Source: an uncultured Eubacteriales bacterium
GTDB lineage: Bacteria > Bacillota > Clostridia > Christensenellales > Aristaeellaceae
Assembly: GCA_902765305.1 (NCBI GenBank)
Contig: CACWZI010000001.1
Coordinates: forward strand, 1 to 64,000
Length of the DNA: 64,000 nt
Reading direction: 5' to 3'
This document shows positions 26,202 through 34,722 of the stretch, one piece after another. Below the pieces are notes generated by a model. That model was not told where the DNA came from. It made no database searches and saw only the letters and a program-made list of their open reading frames with translations. The position numbers were made by a program, and so were the translations under genes. The first letter of the stretch is position 1. Each line of letters begins with the position of its first letter.

Positions 26202-26759
26202 TCAATCAAAAACAAAACCATCTGACTTCTTCATAATGATACTGTTATACTCAATTCGTAGGGCGTACCCAGATTTGAGATTGATTTCCACGGTGGTATT
26301 GTAGTCAGTCAATACTGCTTCAAACTCCCCATCATGGCGGTTGTTCCAGATCATCTGCTCCTGGATACTCTCCGGTTCCGTACCGCGCTGGAGGAAGTCC
26401 ATGGCCTCCTGAAGAGGAATCTGTGCGCCCTCCACAAAGCTGGTAAAGAACATCTCCTCCGTCATGGCGCTGGTCATGCCCGCGCGGTACGGGTCGAAGT
26501 CCGTGTCCTGTCCGAGCGCTTCCTCGCAGAGCCGTTCGCTTGCCGCCACCATCCTGTCCGTGAGCACATACCAGTAGGGCATCCCGGCAGTATTGCAAAG
26601 AGGGAGCACGGTAGCCCTGGACTTGCGCCGGTTGAGCAGCTCTGGCCAGAAGCTGTCGATGGAGATGTTCAGCGGCAGCTTGAAAAGCACCTCCTGCCTC
26701 GAAAGATAATGCGCCTGAAAGAAAGCCAGCAGTTTTTCCCTGTCCATTGCCATCTCCAA
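26202..26759 (-). CDS. Fic-N-like protein lacking the catalytic Fic domain
   Basis: 185 residues. The stretch TSAMTEEMFFTSFVEGAQIP and the following QEAMDFLQRG resembles the N-terminal helix region of Fic/DOC proteins (S/T-x-IEG). The AMP-transfer motif HPFxxGNGR is absent. From residue 142 on, after MIWNNRH, the sequence changes to a short beta-rich tail (LTDYNTTVEINLKSGYALRI). So this may be a truncated or chimeric gene. It is the last gene of the minus-strand recombinase module, 8 bp behind the previous gene. Moderately sure of the Fic link. Confidence 0.55.
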   Translation of the reverse strand: MEMAMDREKLLAFFQAHYLSRQEVLFKLPLNISIDSFWPELLNRRKSRATVLPLCNTAGMPYWYVLTDRMVAASERLCEEALGQDTDFDPYRAGMTSAMTEEMFFTSFVEGAQIPLQEAMDFLQRGTEPESIQEQMIWNNRHDGEFEAVLTDYNTTVEINLKSGYALRIEYNSIIMKKSDGFVFD

Positions 26760-26767
26760 TTACCTCC

Positions 26768-27172
26768 TTAACTGGGGTTTCTCGGGCTGCCATCCAGGGG
26801 CATCTGCAAGGGCGACAGCTGCGCTGAATGTAGATCAAATACAATCGCGCTGTGGGTCGGGAGATAGCTCCCGAACACGACCCTTGGACGGCTATCCGTC
26901 CAGCCGGTCAGCTTGCGTATGCGCTTCAGCAGGGCGTGCCCGCTCATTTCAAAATGTTCAAGCGTCATCGGGGGGATTACAATGGCCTCACGGTCATTGA
27001 CAGTGCAGGCCTGGAGGAGAATCATCTGGCGCTCCTCGTTGATCAGCATCTGTACCTGCCGGGGATGCCCCAGGGCCTCCAGCACGGACTCCCCGAGCAG
27101 GATACTGTCTTCATCCAGGCACAACGTCAGCGTCAGCTGGGTGCCGGGAGTGAATGATGTGTAAGCACTCAT
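26768..27172 (-). CDS. Recombinase-module protein with the shared LVxP-type domain (short form)
   Basis: 134 residues. It follows the same plan as its two upstream neighbours: a strand pair around QVQMLINEERQMILLQAC, a central VIPPMTLEHFEMSGHALLKRIRKLTGW and a closing AIVFDLHSAQL. No catalytic motif. Overlaps the next gene by 4 bp. Function unknown. Confidence 0.6.
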   Translation of the reverse strand: MSAYTSFTPGTQLTLTLCLDEDSILLGESVLEALGHPRQVQMLINEERQMILLQACTVNDREAIVIPPMTLEHFEMSGHALLKRIRKLTGWTDSRPRVVFGSYLPTHSAIVFDLHSAQLSPLQMPLDGSPRNPS

Positions 27173-27600
27173 CTGTCTTCACCTCTCTGTGCCGGAGCCG
27201 GGGATGAATCATTCCCCATGTCCCTTTTCATACCATGCAAAAACTCCGCCTTGCCCAGGTCGAACAGCAACCCGTCGAAGCCCGGCAAGGGGTACGGTTC
27301 ACTGCGGAGCCTGCAATCCTCCGGGATTGTATGCCCCATAACTCCATAGAGCACGCCAATAAACAGGCCACTCTTTTCAATGGCATTCTGGCGCACCTTC
27401 ATGATGGGCTTCAGCAGGCAGGCGTTCGGCTCATCCTTCGAGCAGGGGTGTATAACCATCTTCTGTTCATGGGAGTTCAGGAGGAACTGGACGTATACCG
27501 GTTCTTCGATGCTGAGATTCTCGAAGAAGATGCATTCCTCTTTCGGCGACAGCCTGATTACAACCGGGCTTTCCATCTCAGCCCACATCTTTCCGGTCAT
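27169..27600 (-). CDS. Recombinase-module protein with the shared LVxP-type domain
   Basis: 143 residues with the pattern VYVQFLLNSHEQKMVIHPCSKDEPNAC, KSGLFIGVLYGVMGH and GLLFDLGKAEF. The same order (YVQ-LVNP-KLVIRPC, LYEMMGW, VFDL) appears in the proteins at 27597 and in the C-terminal part of the recombinase at 29320. The ATG overlaps the stop of the upstream gene. Likely a structural or DNA-binding accessory of the recombinase; no direct evidence. Confidence 0.6.
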   Translation of the reverse strand: MTGKMWAEMESPVVIRLSPKEECIFFENLSIEEPVYVQFLLNSHEQKMVIHPCSKDEPNACLLKPIMKVRQNAIEKSGLFIGVLYGVMGHTIPEDCRLRSEPYPLPGFDGLLFDLGKAEFLHGMKRDMGNDSSPAPAQRGEDR

Positions 27601-28517
27601 ATCTTGATCACCTCCCCGGTCTTCTGGTCAATGATCTCCATGGGCAGCTGCTCCTGCTCCGGAACGGCGTCCGGGGCCTCCTGTGGCGATTGACCGTCAG
27701 CCAGCATGTTTCCGGGCTTTTGGGCGACATCGGCAAAAGTATAGCCCTCCATCAGATCAATTTGCATGGACGCGGAATGCTCCTGAACGGGGATACCAAA
27801 GGAATCACGCCAGTCGGAAGGGAAAACAGCAGCACTGCGCCGGGCCTTTGCCGTCGGGTTGTCCGGGTCCTTCACGGCGGGAAGGAAAACCTCTGTGCTG
27901 GTCAGGTCAAATACATACAGCTGCTGGCCTTTGTAGTTGATGCGCGTTCCCTGCAGCTTGTATCGGTACAGCTGCTCCCAGCCCATCATCTCATACAGCT
28001 TCGCGGTAAACAGCCCACAGGTGATTTGCCGGCTCTTCCGCTTGTCGTCCTTGACGATGCACCAACGGATAGAATCGCGGGCTCCTTCCTCACAGGGGCG
28101 GATGACCAGCTTCTCCGTCGTGGGGTTCACCAGCACCTGCACATACACAACACTGTCCATCTTGGATATGCAGGCGTTGTTAAAGATGATGCTGTTTCCC
28201 CGGATGGTAAGGGTGGGGTCGAACTTATGGGAAAAGAACTCCCTCCGAACCACCTGGTAGCCCTCGAACGAGAATCCGGCTTCCTCGGCGATGCGCGCTG
28301 CCTCAGCTCGTTCCTCCTTCGTCAGGGGTTTGAACCCGTTCTGCGTCAGCACCTGGGTGTCCGGGGGAACCAGCGACGCGGTATCGTTCTGCTGGGAAAA
28401 GGGCCGGTAGGGAACCGGCTGCGTCTGTCCCGGGAATCCGCGTCCCATGACCTGCTGGCGGGGATAGGGGTTGATTCCCTGCTGGCCGTAGATATAATCA
28501 TTTCTGCGGTCTTCCAT
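27597..28517 (-). CDS. Recombinase-module 'integrase-like' protein, long form of the shared domain
   Basis: 306 residues. A disordered Pro/Gln-rich N-terminus (YIYGQQGINPYPRQQVMG) leads to the shared domain: TIRGNSIIFNNACISKM, VYVQVLVNPTTEKLVIRPC, RWCIVKDDKRKSRQITC, LYEMMGWEQLYRYKLQG, LYVFDLTSTEVFLP, FPSDWRDSFGIPVQEH. Similar proteins next to serine recombinases are often annotated integrase though no active site is evident. ATG 28517 has AAGGAG 8 bases upstream; a GTG 9 bases earlier lies over that site. Confidence 0.7.
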   Translation of the reverse strand: MEDRRNDYIYGQQGINPYPRQQVMGRGFPGQTQPVPYRPFSQQNDTASLVPPDTQVLTQNGFKPLTKEERAEAARIAEEAGFSFEGYQVVRREFFSHKFDPTLTIRGNSIIFNNACISKMDSVVYVQVLVNPTTEKLVIRPCEEGARDSIRWCIVKDDKRKSRQITCGLFTAKLYEMMGWEQLYRYKLQGTRINYKGQQLYVFDLTSTEVFLPAVKDPDNPTAKARRSAAVFPSDWRDSFGIPVQEHSASMQIDLMEGYTFADVAQKPGNMLADGQSPQEAPDAVPEQEQLPMEIIDQKTGEVIKI

Positions 28518-28579
28518 GTCTGTCACTCCTTATCGGTCGTCTTATGTCCGTATTGTCCCGATGGGCATGTAAAACTTTA

Positions 28580-29323
28580 TCAGCCATCCTTCTGCCTCCA
28601 CAACTTGCCCACCAGCAGCGCGTCCATCCTGCGGCATATCTCCGGAGCGCACTCCGTCAGTGCAACGTCATCGTCAAACGCCAGCTTATCATAGAAGCCG
28701 CGCATGAACGCCTCGTTGAATGCGCCGTACACCATCCGGCTGGACTCGTCGTGCATATGGCATTCGCAGCGATAGATGTAGCCCAGCCAGTAGGCGTACT
28801 CGTAGGCGTCTGTCAGGGCTTTCATGTCTATCGGGATTGCATCCGCCTTCTCTGCGCTGTCGCCGGGGCTGTCGCGGGCAGCTGGTTCAGGCTCGTCCTT
28901 GGCCAGGGCGTTGACCACCGCGATGTTCAGGCTCTCGCCGGGATTGACGCCATTCACGATCTCATCCAGCCACATCACCGTGTCGACGATGATGGACGGG
29001 GACTTGAGCAGGATCGGCATCCGCAGGTAATTGGAGATGTCGTCCTCTTCCATGCCGCCTGCACGGGAGAAGCTGTAGTCGATGACACCCGCTAATTGGC
29101 TGTTCATGAAGATGGGCGCAAACTCGCTCATCTCCAGGCCTCGGTCTACCGCCGCCATGAAGATGTTGCCCTGCATGTCGCAGTAAGCCAGGTCCCGGGT
29201 GGAGAAGTCCCTTTCGATCTTCTCCACGGCGGGGTTCTGCGGCGATTCCCGCGCCATCTTCATCAGGCGCTTCACGTTCGCGGACAGCGGCCTGCTGCGT
29301 GCCGGATTCTTGATGGTATTCAC
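28580..29323 (-). CDS. Conserved protein of the recombinase module, unknown function
   Basis: 247 residues, mostly helical, no known motif. Landmarks: AYCDMQGNIFMAAVDRGLEM, FMNSQLAGVIDYSFSRAGGM, YLRMPILLKSPSIIVDTVMW and YAYWLGYIYRCECHMHDESS. ATG 29323 overlaps the stop of the fused recombinase (ATGA), so it is translated with it. Such a gene between a large serine recombinase and the integrase-like protein is a recurring arrangement in clostridial elements, which supports a role in recombination rather than cargo. Confidence 0.6.
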   Translation of the reverse strand: MNTIKNPARSRPLSANVKRLMKMARESPQNPAVEKIERDFSTRDLAYCDMQGNIFMAAVDRGLEMSEFAPIFMNSQLAGVIDYSFSRAGGMEEDDISNYLRMPILLKSPSIIVDTVMWLDEIVNGVNPGESLNIAVVNALAKDEPEPAARDSPGDSAEKADAIPIDMKALTDAYEYAYWLGYIYRCECHMHDESSRMVYGAFNEAFMRGFYDKLAFDDDVALTECAPEICRRMDALLVGKLWRQKDG

Positions 29324-31647
29324 GTTCTTCCTCCTTTCTCGCCGTCGTCATGAGCATTACTGTCGCTTACAGCCCCGGAGGAACCAGCCGCGCCCTCGGC
29401 GGCGATCATGGCCTCCAGCATCTGTTCCTGCATGGCTTCGACGATGCTCTCGTCTACACGGTGATCGTCGCCGAGCACCCGTGCCTCCGCCATGACATCC
29501 CATTCGCCTTCGTCGTCGATAGCCGGAAGCCGGACGTCGCCGTCATGTTCAAAAGCCGGGGTGCCGAAGTGCCTGCGCTCGTATTCGGCCAGTTCCCGGA
29601 GCCTGCGCTCCATGTCCTCGGTATCAACGACCTCCTGGGGCTCGTCGTCCTCGGCACCGTAGAAAATGCCCCTGGTGTCCTCATGCCGTATCACTTCCTG
29701 CACAGGCGCGTCCTGATCGGCATCGGTCCCTTCGAGGTCCTGCTTCTTCCTGATGGGGACGCCCACGTAGTTGTCCAGGTCGAAGAACAGGATGGTCTCA
29801 TTGTTCCGGGTACGCACCGTCGCCGGGGCCCTGTAGCTGTAGGCGGCGTCCCATTCGAGTATCTCATACAGTATTGAGCAGAAGGCTTTCCCGCCCAGCC
29901 ACCTGGACTTGCCCCTGTCCGTTGCCCAGTGGATGGCATTGGGGTGATCCGGGGCACAGGGACGGACTGCCAGCATCCGCTCCACGGGATTGAGCAGTAC
30001 CTCCACATACAGCTGGCGCTGCATCTCCACACCGCCTTCCCGCATTCCTGAGCGCATGAGCCGGGATATGCAGGTGCTGGTGAAGGAGAAGCCCTCCGGC
30101 GTAAACTTCACATAAGGATCAAAGGCATGTGAGAACATGCTCCCGCTGACGATCTGGAAGCCTATCCTGATCTGCGGCGCGGCCTCCTGCTGTTCTTCGC
30201 TTGGGGCTGTCCCTTCCAGCTGCGCCTTCACCGCTTCCTCCGCCTTGGTGAGCACGCGGGCGATGCGCTGTATGCCGCCGTCCTCCGTCAGGCCGGGCAG
30301 CCGATGGCCGCCGTCCGGAAGATACTCGGTCTCCAGGTCCACTTCCAGCTCGCCGTCCATCAGCCCCATGGCGATGTTGCATACCCGGAAGTATTCATCG
30401 GCATCATAGCCCGCCCAGCTGCGGTTGATGGAGATGTAGCCGGTCAGCGCTCCGTGGTCGATGACCCGCATGGGCAGGTATCCGCCGATGTGGCCAAAGC
30501 TGTGGCTATTCAGGATGCGCTGGGCAGCGTTCCACTGGGCGCGAGTCACAATGGGCTCGTGGTGCCCTGACTGATAGTATCGGTTCTTGCCGCCGGTGTT
30601 GCGCACCGACTTGTGATTGTGGAAGTCAGGCGTCCACGTCTTCCTGGCCAGCACATCGCCGCAGTAGCGCTCATTGCGCATGGTGACGGCGACAACTGTA
30701 CTCGTCCAGCGCGTGTTCACCTTGCCGGTAACCTTTCTCAGGCCGGTAACCCGGCCCAGGTCGGTGAGCGTTTCCGCGATCTCCTGCGTGCTCCTGCCGT
30801 TGAGCAGCATGTAGTACATCAGGCGGACGGTCATGGCTTCCTCGTCGTTGATGCGCAGCACCTTCCTGTGTCCACCGAACCCGTCCGGGACTTCCACCCG
30901 GTCGTATCCCAGCAGGGCGGGGGTGAGGAAGCGTCCGCGACTAAAGCGCCATTCGAGCGACAGCAGCATGGCCTCGCTCTTCATGTGGCTTTCTTCCTCG
31001 GCGACCATCGCCAGAACGAACAGGATGATGTTGCTGGTGGTGTCCAGCGTGTTCAGGTGCTCCTGTTCAAAGAATACCTGAATGGGCGGATCGCGCTCCT
31101 TCAGCTTGCGTACCCACCCGATGCAATCCAGCAGGTTTCGGGCGAAGCGGCTGACGCTCTTGGTGATGATCATGTCGATCTTGCCCACCATAGCGTCCTT
31201 CATCATGAGCTGGAAGGCGGGACGATGCTCGGTGTTGGTACCTGAAAAGCCGTCGTCCACATAGGTGCCGACGTACTTCCACTTGGGGTTCGCCTTGATC
31301 ATATCCCGGTAGTTGTTCTTCTGCAGCTCAATGGACACCAACTGATCGATGTCGTCCGTCGATACCCGGCAGTAGGCGGCCACCCGGAGGATGCGGTCCT
31401 CCTGCGCCGTGGCGTTGGTCGCTGCGATCTTCCGCACATTCTCGCCGGTGTAGGTGTTGACCTCCACCCGGAGGGCTTCCTTTGCGCGGGTACGCTCGGA
31501 CATGAAGCCTGCCCCTGGGGGACGGGCTGCGTTATTCTGCCCGCCCTGGGCTTCCTGCTGCCTCTGTCGCGCCCGTTCCTCAGCTTTTGGGCGAATGTCT
31601 TTCAAGGTATGGTTCACTCCAATCTGCGTGGATTCCGCCGGACACAC
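29320..31647 (-). CDS. Large serine recombinase fused to the shared LVxP-type domain
   Basis: 775 residues, long for the family. A basic leader (residues 1-85) precedes the resolvase domain with catalytic Ser in AAYCRVSTDDIDQL, then YVDDGFSGTNTEHRPAFQLM, ITKSVSRFARN and EEESHMKSEA. The recombinase domain follows with WTSTVVAVTMRNERYCGDVL. No zinc ribbon of the CxxC type is evident. From about residue 500 the protein carries the same domain as its downstream neighbours: FTSTCISRLM, LYVEVLLNPVERMLAVRPC, SILYEILEWDAAYSYR, ILFFDLDNYVGVP. The true start may be Met49 (MSERTRAKE). This recombinase is distinct from the two att-associated ones. Confidence 0.85.
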   Translation of the reverse strand: MCPAESTQIGVNHTLKDIRPKAEERARQRQQEAQGGQNNAARPPGAGFMSERTRAKEALRVEVNTYTGENVRKIAATNATAQEDRILRVAAYCRVSTDDIDQLVSIELQKNNYRDMIKANPKWKYVGTYVDDGFSGTNTEHRPAFQLMMKDAMVGKIDMIITKSVSRFARNLLDCIGWVRKLKERDPPIQVFFEQEHLNTLDTTSNIILFVLAMVAEEESHMKSEAMLLSLEWRFSRGRFLTPALLGYDRVEVPDGFGGHRKVLRINDEEAMTVRLMYYMLLNGRSTQEIAETLTDLGRVTGLRKVTGKVNTRWTSTVVAVTMRNERYCGDVLARKTWTPDFHNHKSVRNTGGKNRYYQSGHHEPIVTRAQWNAAQRILNSHSFGHIGGYLPMRVIDHGALTGYISINRSWAGYDADEYFRVCNIAMGLMDGELEVDLETEYLPDGGHRLPGLTEDGGIQRIARVLTKAEEAVKAQLEGTAPSEEQQEAAPQIRIGFQIVSGSMFSHAFDPYVKFTPEGFSFTSTCISRLMRSGMREGGVEMQRQLYVEVLLNPVERMLAVRPCAPDHPNAIHWATDRGKSRWLGGKAFCSILYEILEWDAAYSYRAPATVRTRNNETILFFDLDNYVGVPIRKKQDLEGTDADQDAPVQEVIRHEDTRGIFYGAEDDEPQEVVDTEDMERRLRELAEYERRHFGTPAFEHDGDVRLPAIDDEGEWDVMAEARVLGDDHRVDESIVEAMQEQMLEAMIAAEGAAGSSGAVSDSNAHDDGEKGGRT

Positions 31648-31740
31648 ATCCGTTTCCCCGGAAGGCAGACCGGTGGTAGTGTTATATAGCCATACTTTTT
31701 AGAACCGCGCAACGTCCAGCGGTCGTAAGTGGGAAATTTA

Positions 31741-32034
31741 TCATTTCCGCTTACGCCTGATCGCGTTTCCCCTGGCTGGGCGCTGAGCAATAAGCGCGTT
31801 CAGTGCCTCCCGCTTCTCGCCAAATATCAGCGTCACAGGATCGAGCTCCAGCGCTGCGCACATCAGAAGCCCCGTCCTCAGATTGACGCGGTATACCTCC
31901 CTCTCCCCATACTCGAAACGTTGATACTGCCGGATCTGCATACCAGCCATTGTTGCCACCTGCTGCTGGGAATACCCCAGTTTCAGCCGGGCCTTTCGGA
32001 GCATTTCTCCTTCACGGGTAATCTGCCTGTTCAC
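31741..32034 (-). CDS. XRE-type helix-turn-helix regulator
   Basis: 97 residues, GEMLRKARLKLGYSQQQVATMAGMQIRQYQRFEYG forms a canonical Cro/C1 HTH, followed by a short dimerisation segment and a basic tail RGNAIRRKRK. It lies directly before the recombinase module (94 bp gap) on the same strand and probably regulates it. A hairpin of its 3' flank, GTAAGTGGGAAA against TTTCCGCTTAC (about 31726-31755), could terminate it. Confidence 0.8.
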   Translation of the reverse strand: MNRQITREGEMLRKARLKLGYSQQQVATMAGMQIRQYQRFEYGEREVYRVNLRTGLLMCAALELDPVTLIFGEKREALNALIAQRPARGNAIRRKRK

Positions 32035-32212
32035 GTGACGACCTCCTGTCGTTTGAGCTTAGTAGTGAGTAGGCCACAACGCCCCGCACAAGTCAAGCGA
32101 CTACGCCGGAAGTTATCAGATTGTCGGCAGAGTTATCCGTTCCGTCAGAATTCAGAAAAGAAAAAAACGGGAAACCGTAAAGGTCTCCCGAAAATAGTCG
32201 ATAATACTGTGC

Positions 32213-32938
32213 TTATTCCGCAGGCCCTTTCTGGAGGGCAGTGAGGATCGCTGCCAGCTCCTTTTCCCGTGAGTGCATGCTGTAGGCCAACTTAGCCCGC
32301 ATGACTTCTTGATGCAGTTCCCGTTCATCATCGCTCTCCCAGTCGGGGAAAAAACCATACCGTCTGCCCAATTCATCGAGGGCTTCCTCAAACGGTATGC
32401 CCTTTGTAGCGCTTTCCTGGCTCTCCTCGCATGACTGCTTTATCTTTTCCAATTCAGTGGGCAGGGCTTCCTGTGAAAAACCAAAGAAGGATGCCTTGTG
32501 CATTACATCAGCGACCAGTTCATAGATGTAACATTGTGTCAGTGATGTATTTGCAACCCGGAATCCTAAAATCACTTCCTGCTCGGTAAATTCATAGGCG
32601 TAATGCTGACATTTGACACCATCCCGAAGCAGCTCGTCCATAAACACCAGTTCAAATGCTCTGTCGTGCCGTCCGTTTTTCATGATTCTGTGCGCGAACA
32701 GCAGACCCTTCTTACCTTCTTCTGGTGCCACGACCTTCAATGTCCTCAGCCGTTCCACAAACAGCCGGAGCCCTTGCTTAACGCGCTCCTGGATTTCCCG
32801 GACAGTCATATCAAGCAGCTCAGGGTGCTCCTCATAGCCTATGGGGAAATGCCAGCGGTAGGTTCCGATCAGCTTTTCCGTGTCCAGCTCGCATAACACT
32901 TCCTGGACTGTTTTGAGCGTTGCCCTGGTTATACTCAT
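32213..32938 (-). CDS. Hypothetical cytoplasmic protein
   Basis: 241 residues, no family I can name with confidence. It begins ITRATLKTVQEVLCELDTEK, has TVREIQERVKQGLRLFVERL, then LFAHRIMKNGRHDRAFELVF and EQEVILGFRVANTSLTQCYI; such proteins occur in gut Clostridia elements. ATG 32938 overlaps the stop of the GrpB-like gene upstream (ATGA), so the two are cotranslated. Mixed alpha/beta, no membrane segment. Confidence 0.6.
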   Translation of the reverse strand: MSITRATLKTVQEVLCELDTEKLIGTYRWHFPIGYEEHPELLDMTVREIQERVKQGLRLFVERLRTLKVVAPEEGKKGLLFAHRIMKNGRHDRAFELVFMDELLRDGVKCQHYAYEFTEQEVILGFRVANTSLTQCYIYELVADVMHKASFFGFSQEALPTELEKIKQSCEESQESATKGIPFEEALDELGRRYGFFPDWESDDERELHQEVMRAKLAYSMHSREKELAAILTALQKGPAE

Positions 32939-33504
32939 GTGATTCCCTCTTTTCCATCATACTCCCCGGATGCCTGGCGGTAGGCGCTGAGTACGCCTTC
33001 GATGAACAATCCCTTCAGTGCGCTGTACGTGGCGCGGTCATCCGGAAAGAGGTCCCACAGCAGTGTCTTCAGGCGGGCGTACTTGCTACAGATGACAGGA
33101 TTGGTCCGTTCGATCTTCTGAAACAGCAGCTGGTCCTGGGCAACCTGATTCCCTTCATGGCACAGATGCACATAGAAGGTTTCATGGGGCTTATCCCCGC
33201 TGGAGAGGAAGTACCTGCCCTGCCTGCCGCCGTCACCGAGATTCTTGTAACCGATGCGCTCCAGGTCGGGGATGACATCCTCCACTGGAACATCGTCGTT
33301 CGGGCATACGAGAATGTCAATGATGGGCTTGGCTACCATGCCTTCAATCGATGTGGAGCCCACATGGTAAACAGCACCATAGTGGTCCTCGGCAATCATC
33401 GAGCCGATGATACCCTGCTTTTCCAGATGAAAGGTCTTGGCCCACTCCTTGTTCCACTGCGTCAGATAAACCTCGTTGTGAATGTCGATTCTCCAGTCAT
33501 CCAT
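32935..33504 (-). CDS. GrpB family (UPF0157) nucleotidyltransferase-like protein
   Basis: 189 residues. The diagnostic strand-turn HVGSTSIEGMVAKPIIDILV (GSTxxxGxxxKPxxD) is present, then YKNLGDGGRQGRYFLSSGD and the C-terminal YARLKTLLWDLFPDDRATYSALK. GrpB proteins have the polymerase-beta nucleotidyltransferase fold; activities are poorly known, one group being linked to CoA or aminoglycoside metabolism. Located in element 2 with a coupled hypothetical gene downstream. Confidence 0.88.
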   Translation of the reverse strand: MDDWRIDIHNEVYLTQWNKEWAKTFHLEKQGIIGSMIAEDHYGAVYHVGSTSIEGMVAKPIIDILVCPNDDVPVEDVIPDLERIGYKNLGDGGRQGRYFLSSGDKPHETFYVHLCHEGNQVAQDQLLFQKIERTNPVICSKYARLKTLLWDLFPDDRATYSALKGLFIEGVLSAYRQASGEYDGKEGIT

Positions 33505-33937
33505 CCATAATCACCTCCATACTTCGGGATTGAACCGGCATGGGAGTATTGTGACATAAAAAAAGAATCCCCGCAACGTCTGGCGGTCGTAAGTGGGGGT
33601 ATTTTCATCATAATATTTTATGATACGACTGGCTGTCGTAAGAGAAAGCATCGGCCTGATGATGCCTGTAACCTCTGGTGATTGTAACCTCATGTACAGG
33701 GTAGCTGTAACCTGCGGTTGCTCGGGAAAACGAGGTTACATTGTATCAAAAAAAGCGTTTGTTTCCAATATCAAAAGAACTCGGTCAAATGAACTGATCG
33801 AGTTCTTTCTTTTGTCATACAGATTATAGTAAAACGCTGCCTTTTGACTGCAACAAAGCAAAATAAACATATAAGTATTGACAAAATAAGAATAAACGCC
33901 TATAATTATACACAACAAAACCTTTGGGGGTGATATT
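33505..33937. other. Non-coding gap with repeated motifs
   Basis: No gene supported. It holds CAACGTCTGGCGGTCGTAAG (33577 on), also found with small changes at about 31709; a block ACATTGTATCAAAAAAAGCG and flanks (33735-33768), also found at about 44360; and a following hairpin AAAGAACTCG/CGAGTTCTTT. Several short GTAACC units lie between. Confidence 0.6.
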
Positions 33938-34699
33938 ATGCTTGATCGTGTCGGTTTTAACGTGTCCCCGCAAATCCGCAATAGCATCATTCAGAGTGTA
34001 TCTGATGCTGTTGGTGACTTTATCAAAGAGGATGTTCGTCGATATCGCTTAAGAACTCGAAACGGTAATGCCGGTCGGGTTTGGGACTTTCTGAATACCT
34101 CGCTTTGTGAGTCTTTGGATAGCCCTGATTGCATGACCTACGTTGTCAATCGTGGGCCTTGGGAAATGGTTATTGTCTACGAAAAAAAGACAAAATGGAT
34201 TTATACCATCATGAGAGAGGCTCGATTCGCATCTATCAGACACAATACGCCCAAGAGGCGCAGGATGCACTACCTCGATATGTTCACACGCCACTTCAAC
34301 AGCGACCTGCTTGCATCAATCGGGCAGACTCATATGTTTACCAAGGAGTTTTCCGATGAATACGAATTGAGTGAATTGGTTGGCAAGATGCTATATGCTC
34401 TTCAGGTGGATGGCGCTGTGATTGATAGACACGTATTGGTGCTTTTTGATAGTAGGAATCACCAACTGACTTCGATCCGAGCCGTAATGATCGATAGCAA
34501 CCTTGACATCGTTGCTGAGGAAAACTGGACAAACAGTATTCCGTCAACTGACAGTGTGATTGTTGAGACAGAGGATCATATGGGAAATACGGCTAAAGAT
34601 CCCAACCATGGCCTTAGGCTTACAAGTAAAGCTGCAGCACGTAAGAAGGAAAAGCTCCACATAAGGAAACAAGAGGCAGATAAGACTGATGAGATGTAA
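33938..34699 (+). CDS. Hypothetical protein paired with an XRE/ImmA gene (DUF5986-like)
   Basis: 253 residues. N-terminal INSIIQSVSDAVGDFI-type helices, a beta-rich core (MTYVVNRGPWEMVIVYEKKT, KWIYTIMREARFASIR), KRRRMHYLDMFTRHFN, and a basic, charged tail. The layout recalls DUF5986 proteins, which also occur beside ImmA/IrrE genes, but I hold that name only loosely. ATG 33938 has GGGGGTG upstream. It is followed 23 bp later by an XRE/ImmA gene, a toxin-antitoxin or stress-regulator arrangement. Confidence 0.6.
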   Translation: MLDRVGFNVSPQIRNSIIQSVSDAVGDFIKEDVRRYRLRTRNGNAGRVWDFLNTSLCESLDSPDCMTYVVNRGPWEMVIVYEKKTKWIYTIMREARFASIRHNTPKRRRMHYLDMFTRHFNSDLLASIGQTHMFTKEFSDEYELSELVGKMLYALQVDGAVIDRHVLVLFDSRNHQLTSIRAVMIDSNLDIVAEENWTNSIPSTDSVIVETEDHMGNTAKDPNHGLRLTSKAAARKKEKLHIRKQEADKTDEM

Positions 34700-34722
34700 C
34701 AAATATTTTGATGAGGTGTAGT

